Positions 1 through 8,299 of a DNA stretch of 64,000 nt are shown here, piece after piece; the first letter of the stretch is position 1, and every line of letters begins with the position of its first letter. The translations under genes were made by a program, and so were the position numbers. Location: contig NC_010162.1 in assembly GCF_000067165.1 (NCBI RefSeq), forward strand, positions 11,272,501-11,336,500, in the 5' to 3' direction. The notes beneath the pieces are model-generated. The model had not been told where the DNA came from. It searched no databases and was given only the letters and a program-made list of their open reading frames with translations. The stretch comes from Sorangium cellulosum So ce56. GTDB lineage: Bacteria; Myxococcota_A; Polyangia; Polyangiales; Polyangiaceae.

Positions 1-561
1 GCAGCGCGCCGCGCGGCAAGGCGCGCGTACGAGCTCGGGCGATTGCGCAGCTCCGCCCTGCGAGCGGCGATGGTCGCCGCGGTATCTGCCGCGGCCGCAG
101 TGGTCGCCGTCGGCCCCGACGCGCTCGCATGGGTGCCCGTCACCCTGCTCGTCTGGATCTTCATCGAGTGGCGCGGGACATGGCTCCTTCGCGGCGCACG
201 GGGTGGGCTCCTCGCGGGGCTCACGACGCTCGCTCTTCCGCTCTCCATCCTGCGCCCGTGCTGCCGCCTGGACGCGGACATGAGCTCGGGGACGTGCTGC
301 ACGATGCCGGGGGCGTGCGTCGTCGTGGGCGCGATGCTCGGTCTGTCGCTGGCCTTGGTTGTGCCGCGCGTGCCAAGCGAGCGCCGCGCCACGACAGCCA
401 TCGGTATGGTGCTCGGCGTGGGCTCGGTCGCCGCGCTTCGATGCGGTGCGCTGCTGTTCGGTGAGGCGGCCGGGCTGATCGGCGGGCTCGTGGCAGGTGT
501 CGTTGCGGCCAACCTGGCGCGTGCATGGATGGATCGGGGTGAGCTCGGGGCCCACAGCTAG
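1..561 (+). CDS. Cys-rich integral membrane protein, 5' end probably outside the window
   Basis: The reading frame is open to the left edge, so the gene may start upstream; the first possible start inside is TTG at 43, giving 172 residues. From there the protein is almost entirely hydrophobic, with about five predicted membrane helices. Between helices is a cluster of five Cys in about 16 residues (RPCC, then GTCCTMPGAC), which could bind a thiolate-preferring metal. The only charged stretch is at the extreme N-terminus, before the first helix. I do not recognise the family. The copper-type ATPase and efflux genes nearby make a role in metal sensing or handling plausible, for example as a membrane partner of a regulator encoded to the left, but that is inference. 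Confidence 0.6.
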   Translation, partial: AARRAARRAYELGRLRSSALRAAMVAAVSAAAAVVAVGPDALAWVPVTLLVWIFIEWRGTWLLRGARGGLLAGLTTLALPLSILRPCCRLDADMSSGTCCTMPGACVVVGAMLGLSLALVVPRVPSERRATTAIGMVLGVGSVAALRCGALLFGEAAGLIGGLVAGVVAANLARAWMDRGELGAHS

Positions 562-839
562 TTCCACGCGTCAGGAATCCCGCCAGAAACACCGGTCGAT
601 AACGAACGATCGCCAGAAACACTATTGGCTACCATAGCTTCCGCCTGTTTCGCGGCGAAGGGTGGCTCCGGTGTGGCCCAACGGGGCGCCCTGCGCCGCC
701 GCGTCGCCCGCGGTGAAGGGCCCGCGGCATCACCGGTCCTACCGTACAGGCACGCTGCATGCGCTGGTTGACATAAACCACCTACGCGATCCACTCCCCT
801 CCCGTGGTGCCTGGACGTGCTCCTCGGCGCGGTTGCGCC
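562..839. other. Intergenic region with a 12-bp direct repeat
   Basis: I see no credible gene in this gap between the convergent ends of the membrane-protein gene and the TetR gene. CGCCAGAAACAC occurs at 581-592 and again at 611-622, exactly 30 bp apart, in sequence somewhat richer in A/T than its surroundings. It could be the end of a decayed mobile element or a protein-binding site. A lone TTGACA at 768 has no convincing -10 partner. Confidence 0.4.
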
Positions 840-1481
840 TCACTCCTTCCGCGTCCGCCCGCTCGCCACGGCCTGCTCGTGCGCGAGGACCCGCTGCAGC
901 AGCGCCGTGCTCTCCTCCGCCATCCGCTCCGGTGAGCACGGCATTCCCTTGTGGATCCAGCTCGTCATCAGCCGTACCAGCGCCGCCGCCGCCGCCTCGG
1001 AGCGGAGCACGAACAGGGCCCCCTCCTCCAGCGCCAGCCGCGGAGCGTACAGGCGGCAGATGCTGCCCTGAAGGATGTCCTCCAGGGAGCGCGTCAGCAC
1101 CCGCTCGCTCTTCTCCGCGGACAGGAGCTCCTGCACCAGCTCGTGCATCTCGGCGAGGTGGCGGTAAAACGGCAGGAAGTCGAGCGGACGTCCCGCATCC
1201 CGCAGGAACAGCGCTCGCAGGTGCTCGTGTCCGAACAGCAGCAGCTGCTCCTTGTTCTCGTAGTGCGAGTAGAACGTGGACCGCCCGACGTTGGCTCGAT
1301 CGATGATGTCCTGGATCGACACCTCGTCATAGCCCTTCTCCAGGATCAGCGAGACCAGGGCGTCCGAGAGCAGCTTCCGGGTCTTCTGCACGCGCCGATC
1401 CGCGATCTTGCCGGCGGCCCGCGTCCTGTCGCCGCCCCTGCCCCTGTCCTCGTTTCCGGACTTTTTCGAGCTCTTGTTCAT
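840..1481 (-). CDS. TetR/AcrR-family transcriptional regulator
   Basis: The 213-residue protein has the TetR DNA-binding domain at about residues 30-80. It opens with RRVQKTRKLLSDAL, and the helix-turn-helix runs through IQDIIDRANVGRSTFYSHYENKEQLL, ending in the usual YxHFxxK-like signature. A basic tail of about 28 residues precedes it. The ligand-binding half is not diagnostic. The gene is divergent from the hydroxylase-like membrane enzyme, with only about 60 bp between starts, the classic layout for a local repressor. The short gap contains an AACGTT-centred imperfect palindrome (about 1482-1492) that could be the operator. The inducer is unknown. The regulator assignment is firm; the target is inference from position. 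Confidence 0.9.
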   Translation of the reverse strand: MNKSSKKSGNEDRGRGGDRTRAAGKIADRRVQKTRKLLSDALVSLILEKGYDEVSIQDIIDRANVGRSTFYSHYENKEQLLLFGHEHLRALFLRDAGRPLDFLPFYRHLAEMHELVQELLSAEKSERVLTRSLEDILQGSICRLYAPRLALEEGALFVLRSEAAAAALVRLMTSWIHKGMPCSPERMAEESTALLQRVLAHEQAVASGRTRKE

Positions 1482-1544
1482 TAACGTTCAATCCGCGGTC
1501 CGTGTCGCTGGGTGGAAGAGGCGCCCGACCTCAGCATCCATCCC

Positions 1545-2414
1545 ATGCGAGGAACGCTGATCTGGATGACGAGCCGCCTGCTGTACCCGCTGCTGCTGGC
1601 GGTGACCTTGTACATCATCTACGCCGCCGTGACGCAGGGCTGGGACCTGAGGCGCGCCCTGTGGGGCTACCTCTTCGGCCTGATCGTCTTGCTCATCACC
1701 GTCGAGCGCCTGCTGCCGCTGTCGCCAGACTGGGGCATGACCCGCCAGAGCTTCTGGCGCGACCTCAAGTACCTGCTGGCTTCCGGCGTCACCATCGCGG
1801 TGGTGCGGACCGGCTTCGGCACCCTGGCCCTGTGGCTGAGCGAGCGGCATCAGGGCCCGCTCGCCGGTGCCTCCGTGCTCCCCAGCGTGGGGATCTTCCT
1901 CGTGGTCTTCGAGCTGCTTCAGTACTGGTTCCATCGCCTCAGCCACGACGGCAACGGAGCCCTGGGGCGCTTCCTGTGGAAGGTCCACCTAGCGCATCAC
2001 CTTCCGGATCGCGTGTACGTGGTGATGCACGGCGTGTTTCACCCTCTCAACGCGCTCATCTCGGCGGTGCTGATCCAGTCGACCCTGCTGATCTTGGGAC
2101 TGTCGCCGCAAGCCGTCTTCGCGGCGATGTTGCTCATCGATCTCCAGACGATGGTATCGCACTTCAATGTCGACATCCGCGCCGGATTCCTGAATTACGT
2201 GTTCATCGGCACCGAGCTGCACCGCTATCATCACAGCGCCGACGTCGACGAGGCCCGGAACTTCGGGACCGTACTTCCGCTGTGGGATCTGGTCTTCGGG
2301 ACGTTCCTGTACCGGCCGGACACGGCCCCGCGCCGCCTGGGCGTCGACCGCTCCGCGGGCTATCCGCCGTCGCAGCAGTTCTGGCAGGTGCTGTCCCTGC
2401 CGTTCCGACGCTGA
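1545..2414 (+). CDS. Sterol desaturase/fatty acid hydroxylase superfamily membrane protein
   Basis: This is a membrane-bound di-iron oxygenase of the FA_hydroxylase family. Three to four membrane helices precede the His boxes that bind the iron pair: HRLSH (about 130-134), HLAHH (148-152), the MHGVFH region (161-166) and HRYHH (226-230). The HxxxH, HxxHH and HxxHH spacing is that of the family. The substrate is probably a lipid; which one cannot be read. No start has a strong ribosome site. I chose ATG 1545 because the in-frame GTG at 1512 leaves only 30 bp to the divergent TetR start; ATG 1566 is also possible. TetR control is likely. Its place beside metal-efflux genes is not explained by function and may reflect membrane adaptation or chance within the island. 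Confidence 0.85.
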   Translation: MRGTLIWMTSRLLYPLLLAVTLYIIYAAVTQGWDLRRALWGYLFGLIVLLITVERLLPLSPDWGMTRQSFWRDLKYLLASGVTIAVVRTGFGTLALWLSERHQGPLAGASVLPSVGIFLVVFELLQYWFHRLSHDGNGALGRFLWKVHLAHHLPDRVYVVMHGVFHPLNALISAVLIQSTLLILGLSPQAVFAAMLLIDLQTMVSHFNVDIRAGFLNYVFIGTELHRYHHSADVDEARNFGTVLPLWDLVFGTFLYRPDTAPRRLGVDRSAGYPPSQQFWQVLSLPFRR

Positions 2415-2439
2415 CCGATTCGCGCCACCGGCGCCTCGA

Positions 2440-4944
2440 TCAGAGCTCGGTCCGACGCAACCGGAGGGCGTTGCCGATGACAGACACCGAGCTCAGGCTC
2501 ATCGCGGCGCTGGCGATCATGGGGCTAAGGAGCAGCCCGAGGACGGGATAGAGAACGCCCGCCGCGACCGGTACGCCGAGCGCGTTGTAGACGAACGCAA
2601 AGAACAGGTTCTGTCGGATGTTGCGCATCGTCGCCCGGCTGAGCTTCCGCGCGCGCAACAGCCCGCGGAGGTCGCCGCGCACGAGCGTGATCCCGGCGCT
2701 CTCGATGGCGACGTCGGTCCCGGTGCCCATGGCGACGCCGACGTGCGCCTGCGCGAGCGCGGGCGCATCGTTGATACCGTCGCCCGTCATCGCCACGATG
2801 CGGCCCTCGGCCTGGAGGCGCTTCACGACCGCGGCCTTCTGATCGGGCAACACCTCGGCCTCGACGTGCTCGATGCCGAGCTTCCGGGCGACCGCCTCCG
2901 CCGTCGTGCGGCTGTCGCCGGTGAGCATGATCAGGTGGATGCCCTCCTCGCGGAGGAGACGGACGGCCTCGCCGGTCGAGGCGCGCACCGGGTCGGCCAC
3001 GCCGACGATGCCGGCCGCCTTGCCATCCACCGCCACGAGCATCGCTGTCTGGCCTTCTTGTCGGCGCTCCTCGGCTCGGCGCGGGAGATCGTCCGGCGGG
3101 ATACCGAGCTCCTCGAAGAGCTTGAGGTTGCCGAGCGCGACCGAGCGCCCGGCCACCGTGCCCACCACGCCCTTGCCCGTGATCGACCGGAACCCTTCTG
3201 CCGGCAGGAGATCGAGCTCCTGCTCGAGGGCCCCGGCGACGATGGCGGTCGCGAGCGGGTGCTCGCTGCCGCGCTCCAGGCTCGCCGCGAGCCTGAGGAT
3301 CTCGTTCGGCGGGAGGTCGCCCAGCGTCGCCATGGAGGCGAGCTTCGGCTTGCCCTCGGTGAGCGTGCCGGTCTTGTCGACGACAAGGGTGTCGACCTTC
3401 TCGAAGGTCTCGAGCGCCTCGGCGTTCTTGATCAGGATACCGGCCGTCGCGCCGCGCCCCGTCCCGACCATGATCGAGATGGGCGTGGCGAGGCCGAGCG
3501 CGCACGGGCACGCGATGATGAGCACAGCCACCGCGTTGACGAGCGCGTGGGAGAGCCTGGGCTCGGGCCCGACGAGCAGCCAGACCACGAAGGTCAGGGC
3601 CGCAATCGCGATCACGGCGGGCACGAAGTACGCGGCGACGGCATCGGCGAGGCGCTGGATGGGGGCGCGGCTGCGCTGGGCCTCGCCCACCATCTGGACG
3701 ATCCGGGCGAGCAGGGTGTCGCGCCCGACGCGATCGGCCCGCATCACGAAGCCGCCCGTACCATTGACGGTGCCGCCGACCACTCGGGCGCCGGGCGTCT
3801 TCTCGACCGGGATGGGCTCGCCCGTGACCATCGACTCGTCGACCGCGCTGCTCCCCTCGAGGACCTCTCCGTCGACGGGCACCTTCTCGCCGGGCCGCAC
3901 GCGCAGCCGGTCGCCGGGCTGCACGTGCTCGAGAGGGACGTCCTCCTCCTGCCCGTCCGGCGCGAGACGCCTGGCGGTCTTCGGGGCGAGGCCGAGGAGG
4001 GCCTTGAGCGCGCTGCTCGTCCGGCTGCGGGCGCGGAGCTCGAGGATCTGCCCGAGCAACACCAGCGAGATGATGACGCTGGCGGCCTCGAAGTAGACCG
4101 GGACCGCGCCGCCATGCCGGACGGAGTGGGGGAAGACGCCGGGCGCCAGCGTGGCCAGGACGCTGTACGCGTAGGCGGCGCCCGTGCCGATGGCGATCAG
4201 GGTGAACATGTTGAGGTGCCGAGTCCTGATCGAGGCCCAGCCGCGCTCGAAGAACGGAGCGCCGCACCAGAGCACCACGGGCGTGGTGAGGGCGAGCTCG
4301 ATCCACACGAGCCAGTGGCCAAGGAGACGCTGCACCGGCTGGCCCGGGATCATCTCGGACATCCCCAGCACGAGGACAACGAGGCTCAGCGGGACGCTCA
4401 CCCAGAAGCGCCGGGACATGTCCACGAGCTCCGGGCTCGGCGCGTCCTCGAGCGTCACCGTGCGCGGCTCGAGGGCCATCCCGCAGATCGGGCAGGAGCC
4501 CGGCTCCGTGCGGACGACCTCGGGGTGCATCGGGCAGACGTACTCGACGCGCGTCGCCGGCTGGACCGGCTGGACCGGCTCGAGGGCCATTCCGCACGAG
4601 GGGCACGTTCCCGGCCCGGTCTGTCGGACCTCGGGGTGCATCGGGCACGTGGTGATGCCCTGGTCCAGCGTGGGCTCTCCTTCGGTCCTCGCCTGGACTG
4701 GCGCGTACTTCTCGGGCTCAGCACGGAACTTGGCGAGGCAGCGCTCGCTGCAGAAGAAGTACGTCCGACCGCCGTGCTCATGCCGCCCAGCGACCGTCTC
4801 GGGCGAGACGGTCATCCCGCAGACCGGATCCTTCGCCCGCTCTCGGTCTCGGTCCGCGGGAGCAGGGTGGCCGTGCCCGTGAGCGTGGCCGTGCTCGTGG
4901 TGATGCGCGTGGTTCATGTCGTCTCCCTCCTCGCTGACGCTCAT
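2440..4944 (-). CDS. Copper/silver-type P1B ATPase with YHS and paired Cys/His metal-binding domains
   Basis: This 834-residue heavy-metal exporting ATPase has, in order: a His-rich head (residues 11-26, NHAHHHEHGHAHGHGH), a YHS domain (37-80, DPVCGM and FCSERC), two CPMHPEV/CPxCGMALEP metal-binding repeats (100-123 and 137-160), an actuator domain (TGEP near 375), the transport motif C479-P480-C481, the phosphorylation site D523 in DKTGT, and the hinge GDGINDAP. CPC is the signature of Cu+/Ag+ exporters (family knowledge). There is no CxxC MerR-like HMA domain; the YHS and Cys/His modules take its place. The second Met (residue 10) is an alternative start. It reads toward the hydroxylase gene and probably exports metal to the periplasm, where the RND system further along would take it up. 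Confidence 0.95.
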   Translation of the reverse strand: MSVSEEGDDMNHAHHHEHGHAHGHGHPAPADRDRERAKDPVCGMTVSPETVAGRHEHGGRTYFFCSERCLAKFRAEPEKYAPVQARTEGEPTLDQGITTCPMHPEVRQTGPGTCPSCGMALEPVQPVQPATRVEYVCPMHPEVVRTEPGSCPICGMALEPRTVTLEDAPSPELVDMSRRFWVSVPLSLVVLVLGMSEMIPGQPVQRLLGHWLVWIELALTTPVVLWCGAPFFERGWASIRTRHLNMFTLIAIGTGAAYAYSVLATLAPGVFPHSVRHGGAVPVYFEAASVIISLVLLGQILELRARSRTSSALKALLGLAPKTARRLAPDGQEEDVPLEHVQPGDRLRVRPGEKVPVDGEVLEGSSAVDESMVTGEPIPVEKTPGARVVGGTVNGTGGFVMRADRVGRDTLLARIVQMVGEAQRSRAPIQRLADAVAAYFVPAVIAIAALTFVVWLLVGPEPRLSHALVNAVAVLIIACPCALGLATPISIMVGTGRGATAGILIKNAEALETFEKVDTLVVDKTGTLTEGKPKLASMATLGDLPPNEILRLAASLERGSEHPLATAIVAGALEQELDLLPAEGFRSITGKGVVGTVAGRSVALGNLKLFEELGIPPDDLPRRAEERRQEGQTAMLVAVDGKAAGIVGVADPVRASTGEAVRLLREEGIHLIMLTGDSRTTAEAVARKLGIEHVEAEVLPDQKAAVVKRLQAEGRIVAMTGDGINDAPALAQAHVGVAMGTGTDVAIESAGITLVRGDLRGLLRARKLSRATMRNIRQNLFFAFVYNALGVPVAAGVLYPVLGLLLSPMIASAAMSLSSVSVIGNALRLRRTEL

Positions 4945-5051
4945 GGTTGCGCCGCCTTACATCCCAAGCACCGCGCGAGCGCCGCTCATCGCTCTGAGCG
5001 GCTGCCCGGCGCTCCCCGCAGGAGGCGGTGCCGCATGACGCCGGCGATCGC

Positions 5052-5098
5052 TGGCGAGCTGGTCAATGGTTTCCGTCGTTCGAGACGCCAGCTCGCCA
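5052..5098 (-). terminator. 11-bp inverted repeat downstream of the sigma54 regulator
   Basis: TGGCGAGCTGG (5052-5062) and CCAGCTCGCCA (5088-5098) are perfect inverted repeats around a 25-nt loop, starting 23 bp past the regulator stop codon. There is no U-run, so it is a weak intrinsic terminator candidate. It could instead act on the ATPase gene, whose start lies about 110 bp further on. Confidence 0.4.
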
Positions 5099-5120
5099 AT
5101 GCTTCGCGGTGAATGCCCGC

Positions 5121-6536
5121 TCAGTTCTTCGAGCCGTCCGTGCCCCGGCGCTCCTCGCGGAAGTCGTCGGCCGAGAGACCGCAGCGGCGGAGGAGCCGGT
5201 AGAAGCTCTCCCGCTCGACGCCCGCGTGGGCGGCGGCCTTCAGCACGTCGCCGCGGAAGCGGCGCATCACGGCCTCCAGGTAGCGCCGGTTCATCTCCTC
5301 GCGCGAGGCGTCGACCGCCTCGCGGTACGAGAGCTGAGCGAGGTCCACATCGCTCGAGCTCGTGAGCCGGAGCGGGCTCGCCCCCTGCACCTCGGGCGGC
5401 AGCGACTCGAGGCGTATCTCGCTCGTCGTCTCGATGACCAGCGCCCGCTCCACGGCGCTCTTGAGCTCGCGCACGTTGCCTGGCCACCGGTACATCTGGA
5501 GCGCGCTCATCGCCGCCGCCGAGAACCCGCTCGCGGACGAGCGTGACTGCGGCGCCCGCTCGGCGAGGAACCGCTGCGCCAGGGGCGGGATGTCCTCCGC
5601 GCGCTCGCGCAGCGGGGGCAGCTCGACGACGCAGACGTTGAGCCGGAACCACAGGTCCTCGCGGAAAGCGCCGGTCTTGACCATGGCCCGGAGGTCGCGG
5701 TGCGTCGCGCTGATGAGCCGCACGTCGACCTTGCGCTCACGCGACTCGCCGATGCGCCGCACCGCCCGCTCCTCGAGCACGCGCGTGAGCTTCGCCTGGA
5801 CCGTGGGCCTCAGCTCGCCGATCTCGTCGAGGAACAGCGTGCTGGCGTGCGCCTCCTCGAAGAGGCCCGCGCGATCCGTGGCGGCGCCCGTGAACGAGCC
5901 GCGCGCGTGGCCGAAGAGCTCGCTCTCGATGAGCGAGCGGGGGATGGCGGCGCAGTTGACGGCAATGGGGCGGTGCGACGCGCGGGACGAATGCTCATGA
6001 ATGGCGCGCGCCACGAGCTCCTTCCCGGTGCCCGTCTCGCCAAGGATGAGCACGGTCGCGTCCGTCGGCGCCACGCGCTCGATGAGCTGGTAGAGCGCCC
6101 GCATTGCGGGTGAGCGCCCCGTCATGCCCGCAAAGCCCTGCGCTTCCGGCGCGTCGTGCTCGCCCTTCAGCACCGCGGCCTGCGCCATGGCCCGCTCGAC
6201 CAGCGCGCGCAGCTCGTCCGGGTCGAACGGCTTTGTCACGTAGTCGTAGGCGCCCTCGCGCATGGCCTGGACCGCGGTCGGGACCGACGCGTACGCGGTC
6301 ATCAGGATGAAAGGCACTCCGGGCCAGCGCGCGCGCACTGCCCGGAGCACCTCGAGCCCGTCCCCGTCGTTCATGCGCAGATCGCAGACGACCGTTGTGA
6401 CCGGCTCGGTCTCAAGCAGCTGGAGCGCCGTTCGTACGCCCCGCGCCGTCAGGACCTTGGCGCTCTTGCCGAGCACCTTCGAGAGCAGCGCCAGCATGTT
6501 CGCCTTGTCGTCGACGACGAGCACTGTCGGCTTCAT
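5121..6536 (-). CDS. Sigma54-dependent response regulator (NtrC/ZraR type)
   Basis: The 471-residue protein has a receiver domain (residues 1-120, acceptor D52), an AAA+ sigma54-interaction domain (about 140-370) and a Fis-type helix-turn-helix at the end (about 425-455). Walker A is GETGTGKE (166-173). The sigma54-contacting loop reads GSFTGA (213-218), the accepted variant of GAFTGA, and the WPGNVREL motif is present, so it should be competent to open sigma54 promoters. The start overlaps the stop of the sensor kinase by 4 nt (ATGA), so the two are co-translated. Two matching palindromes and a -24/-12 promoter lie in the divergent control region at 8146-8252; this protein is the obvious candidate to bind them. 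Confidence 0.95.
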   Translation of the reverse strand: MKPTVLVVDDKANMLALLSKVLGKSAKVLTARGVRTALQLLETEPVTTVVCDLRMNDGDGLEVLRAVRARWPGVPFILMTAYASVPTAVQAMREGAYDYVTKPFDPDELRALVERAMAQAAVLKGEHDAPEAQGFAGMTGRSPAMRALYQLIERVAPTDATVLILGETGTGKELVARAIHEHSSRASHRPIAVNCAAIPRSLIESELFGHARGSFTGAATDRAGLFEEAHASTLFLDEIGELRPTVQAKLTRVLEERAVRRIGESRERKVDVRLISATHRDLRAMVKTGAFREDLWFRLNVCVVELPPLRERAEDIPPLAQRFLAERAPQSRSSASGFSAAAMSALQMYRWPGNVRELKSAVERALVIETTSEIRLESLPPEVQGASPLRLTSSSDVDLAQLSYREAVDASREEMNRRYLEAVMRRFRGDVLKAAAHAGVERESFYRLLRRCGLSADDFREERRGTDGSKN

Positions 6537-8041
6537 GCGCGCTCCTGGCTCTCCCTGGCTTCTTCGGTGAGGACGCCCGGCAAGTCGATCACGAACAGGG
6601 ACCCGCCCCCCGGCCTCGGCTCCGCCCGGATCGTCCCGCCGTGCGCGGTCACGAGACCATAGCAGACCGCGAGGCCGAGGCCGGTGCCGTCGCGTCGGGT
6701 GGTGAAGAACGGCTCGAAGAGGCGCTCGCGCGCCTCCGCGGGAATGCCGGCTCCCCGGTCCAGGACCTCGATGCGGTAACCATCGTCCTGCCGCCGTCCG
6801 CGCACGATGACCTCTTCACGTTCCGAGGTTCCAGAGGTCGCCTCGCGCGCATTGGCCACGAGGTTGACGATGACCTGCCGGATCCGGAGCGGATCCACGT
6901 TGATGAAGGACGGCTCGGCGTCCACGAGCGGGGCCTGGTCGCGCCGCCCCGGCCCGCCGTCGCAGTGCGAGGCCGCGTCCATGAGGAGCTCCTCCGCCTG
7001 CACGGGGCGCGGCGAGAGGATCGGAGAGCGCGCGTACATGAGCAGCTCCTCCGCAATCCGCTGGCAGGCCGCCGCTTCCTCATCGAGGATCGAGAGCTCC
7101 TCGCGGAGCTCGGGCTTCTCCGCCTCCTTCGCCATCGTCTTCACGTAGCCGCGGATCACGGCGATGGGGTTGTTGATCTCGTGCGCGACGCCCGCGGCGA
7201 CGCGGCCGATCGCCGCCAGCCGCTCCGAGGCGACCAGGTCGGCTTCGGTGCGCGACAGTGCGTCCAGCATGCGGTTGAACGCGTCGGCCACCGCCGCGAG
7301 CTCCACGGCTGCGACCGGCTCGACACGGGCGCTGCGATCGCCCGCGGTGACGCGCTCGGCGACGCGCTCGAGCGACGAGAGCGGCGTGGAGAAGGAGCTC
7401 CAGAGCTTGCGCCCGGCGATCAAGGCGAGCGCCGCGGCGAGCGCACAGACGGCCGTCGCGAGGATCAAGGCGAACCGGATGAACTGCTCAGCCTGGCGCT
7501 CCGCGGCCATGGCGCGCTCGTCGAAATGACGCGCCAGGCTGTCCGCGTGCTCCGTCATCCGGTCGACGAGCGCGTTCGCGCGGTCATGCGCGTGGTGAAC
7601 CTCGTGCCAGTCCTGCCGATCGATGGCGGGGAGGATGGCCGTGGAGAAGAGCTGGCTGAGCTCGCGGCTCGTCTTCCCGATGTCGTCGAGCATCGTGGCC
7701 GTCTCGGCGTCGAGGCCGGGCCGTAGCTCGGCGAGCTTCTCGCCGAGCTCGCTCACCCAGGCATCGTGGTGCTCGACGTGCGAGCGGTCGCGCAGGATGA
7801 TCGTGTGCGCCTCGTGGATGTACTGCTCGCGCGCGGTGACGCTGAGCAGCGCAGCCCGGCGCGAGGCCACCTCGAGGTCGTGGGCCTCCAGGATCGCGCG
7901 ACGGGACGCGAGGCCGGTGAGCACGGTGGAGATGCCGCTCACGACGACCAGGGCGACGAGGAGGCTGATGACCAGGCGCAGCCGGCGGCGGAGTCGATAG
8001 AGGCGCTGCGGAACGGGGGGCGGAGCCATGGACGGGGGCAT
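6533..8041 (-). CDS. Membrane sensor histidine kinase with His-rich periplasmic domain
   Basis: This 502-residue kinase has two membrane helices (about 21-42 and 187-210) enclosing a roughly 145-residue periplasmic domain, then HAMP (about 211-262), HisKA with H287 in VAHEINNP, and HATPase_c with GAGIP and GTGLGLAVCYG. The periplasmic part is rich in His: H76, H79, H88, H91, H92 and the HEVHHAHD run near 136-142. That suggests direct metal sensing, in the style of ZraS-like sensors, though this family resemblance is inferred. It forms an operon with the sigma54 regulator and is divergent from the efflux operon it probably controls. Met 5 is an alternative start and would fit the promoter-like element immediately upstream. 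Confidence 0.92.
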   Translation of the reverse strand: MPPSMAPPPVPQRLYRLRRRLRLVISLLVALVVVSGISTVLTGLASRRAILEAHDLEVASRRAALLSVTAREQYIHEAHTIILRDRSHVEHHDAWVSELGEKLAELRPGLDAETATMLDDIGKTSRELSQLFSTAILPAIDRQDWHEVHHAHDRANALVDRMTEHADSLARHFDERAMAAERQAEQFIRFALILATAVCALAAALALIAGRKLWSSFSTPLSSLERVAERVTAGDRSARVEPVAAVELAAVADAFNRMLDALSRTEADLVASERLAAIGRVAAGVAHEINNPIAVIRGYVKTMAKEAEKPELREELSILDEEAAACQRIAEELLMYARSPILSPRPVQAEELLMDAASHCDGGPGRRDQAPLVDAEPSFINVDPLRIRQVIVNLVANAREATSGTSEREEVIVRGRRQDDGYRIEVLDRGAGIPAEARERLFEPFFTTRRDGTGLGLAVCYGLVTAHGGTIRAEPRPGGGSLFVIDLPGVLTEEARESQERA

Positions 8042-8045
8042 CCTC

Positions 8046-8059
8046 GCAAGCCGCGTACC
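8046..8059 (-). promoter_or_regulatory. Possible -24/-12 element for the kinase-regulator operon
   Basis: Read on the minus strand, GG at 8059-8058 and GC at 8047-8046 are separated by exactly 10 nt, with TTGC at the -12 side and ACG after the GG. This fits the sigma54 pattern well except at the outer positions. Transcription would start near 8034, within a few bases of the annotated ATG, implying a very short leader from Met 5 or a coincidence. Confidence 0.35.
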
Positions 8060-8145
8060 GGGGCCGCAATCGGAGCGCTGACTGCGCGCAGAGCCGCCGA
8101 TCAGGCCCGACCGGCGTGGTTTCCGGCCCGGTGGAGGGACGGCCT

Positions 8146-8162
8146 GTGACCGAGCCGGTCAC
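8146..8162. promoter_or_regulatory. Enhancer palindrome 1 (GTGACC-N5-GGTCAC)
   Basis: A perfect 6+5+6 palindrome, extendable to 8+3+8 (TGTGACCG / CGGTCACA, 8145-8163). The same arms recur at 8169. Its centre is about 110 bp upstream of the transcription start predicted from the -24/-12 element at 8237, the usual distance for a sigma54 enhancer. The likely binder is the adjacent sigma54 response regulator. Confidence 0.8.
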
Positions 8163-8168
8163 AAATTC

Positions 8169-8185
8169 GTGACCGTCAAGGTCAC
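8169..8185. promoter_or_regulatory. Enhancer palindrome 2 (GTGACC-N5-GGTCAC)
   Basis: Identical arms and N5 spacing to the palindrome at 8146, with centres 23 bp apart (about two helical turns). Only the five central bases differ (GTCAA against GAGCC), which argues for selection on the arms. Paired sites on one DNA face are typical of NtrC-family activators. Confidence 0.8.
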
Positions 8186-8236
8186 CGCGAGGACCGGACG
8201 CCGCGCAGAAGCCCGGGATTCCTGCGCGCGGCGGCT

Positions 8237-8252
8237 TGGCGCGCTCATTGCT
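8237..8252 (+). promoter_or_regulatory. Sigma54 (-24/-12) promoter of the efflux operon
   Basis: TGGCGCG-CTCA-TTGCT matches the RpoN consensus TGGCACG-N4-TTGCW at all but one position, with the obligatory GG and GC exactly 10 nt apart. It lies 47 bp before the lipoprotein ATG, implying a leader of about 35 nt. A cognate sigma54 activator is encoded next door and paired enhancers lie upstream. Confidence 0.85.
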
Positions 8253-8299
8253 CAGGGTCCTGCTCTCCAGGGCAAGAACCTCGGTTCCAGGAAAGCACG

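Noticed and set aside
768..773. TTGACA as a promoter
   Set aside because: There is no suitable -10 at 16-19 bp and no gene start downstream on that strand.
5028..5546. Long frames antisense to the sigma54 regulator and ATPase
   Set aside because: High-GC genes create open antisense frames; sense frames carry all recognised motifs.
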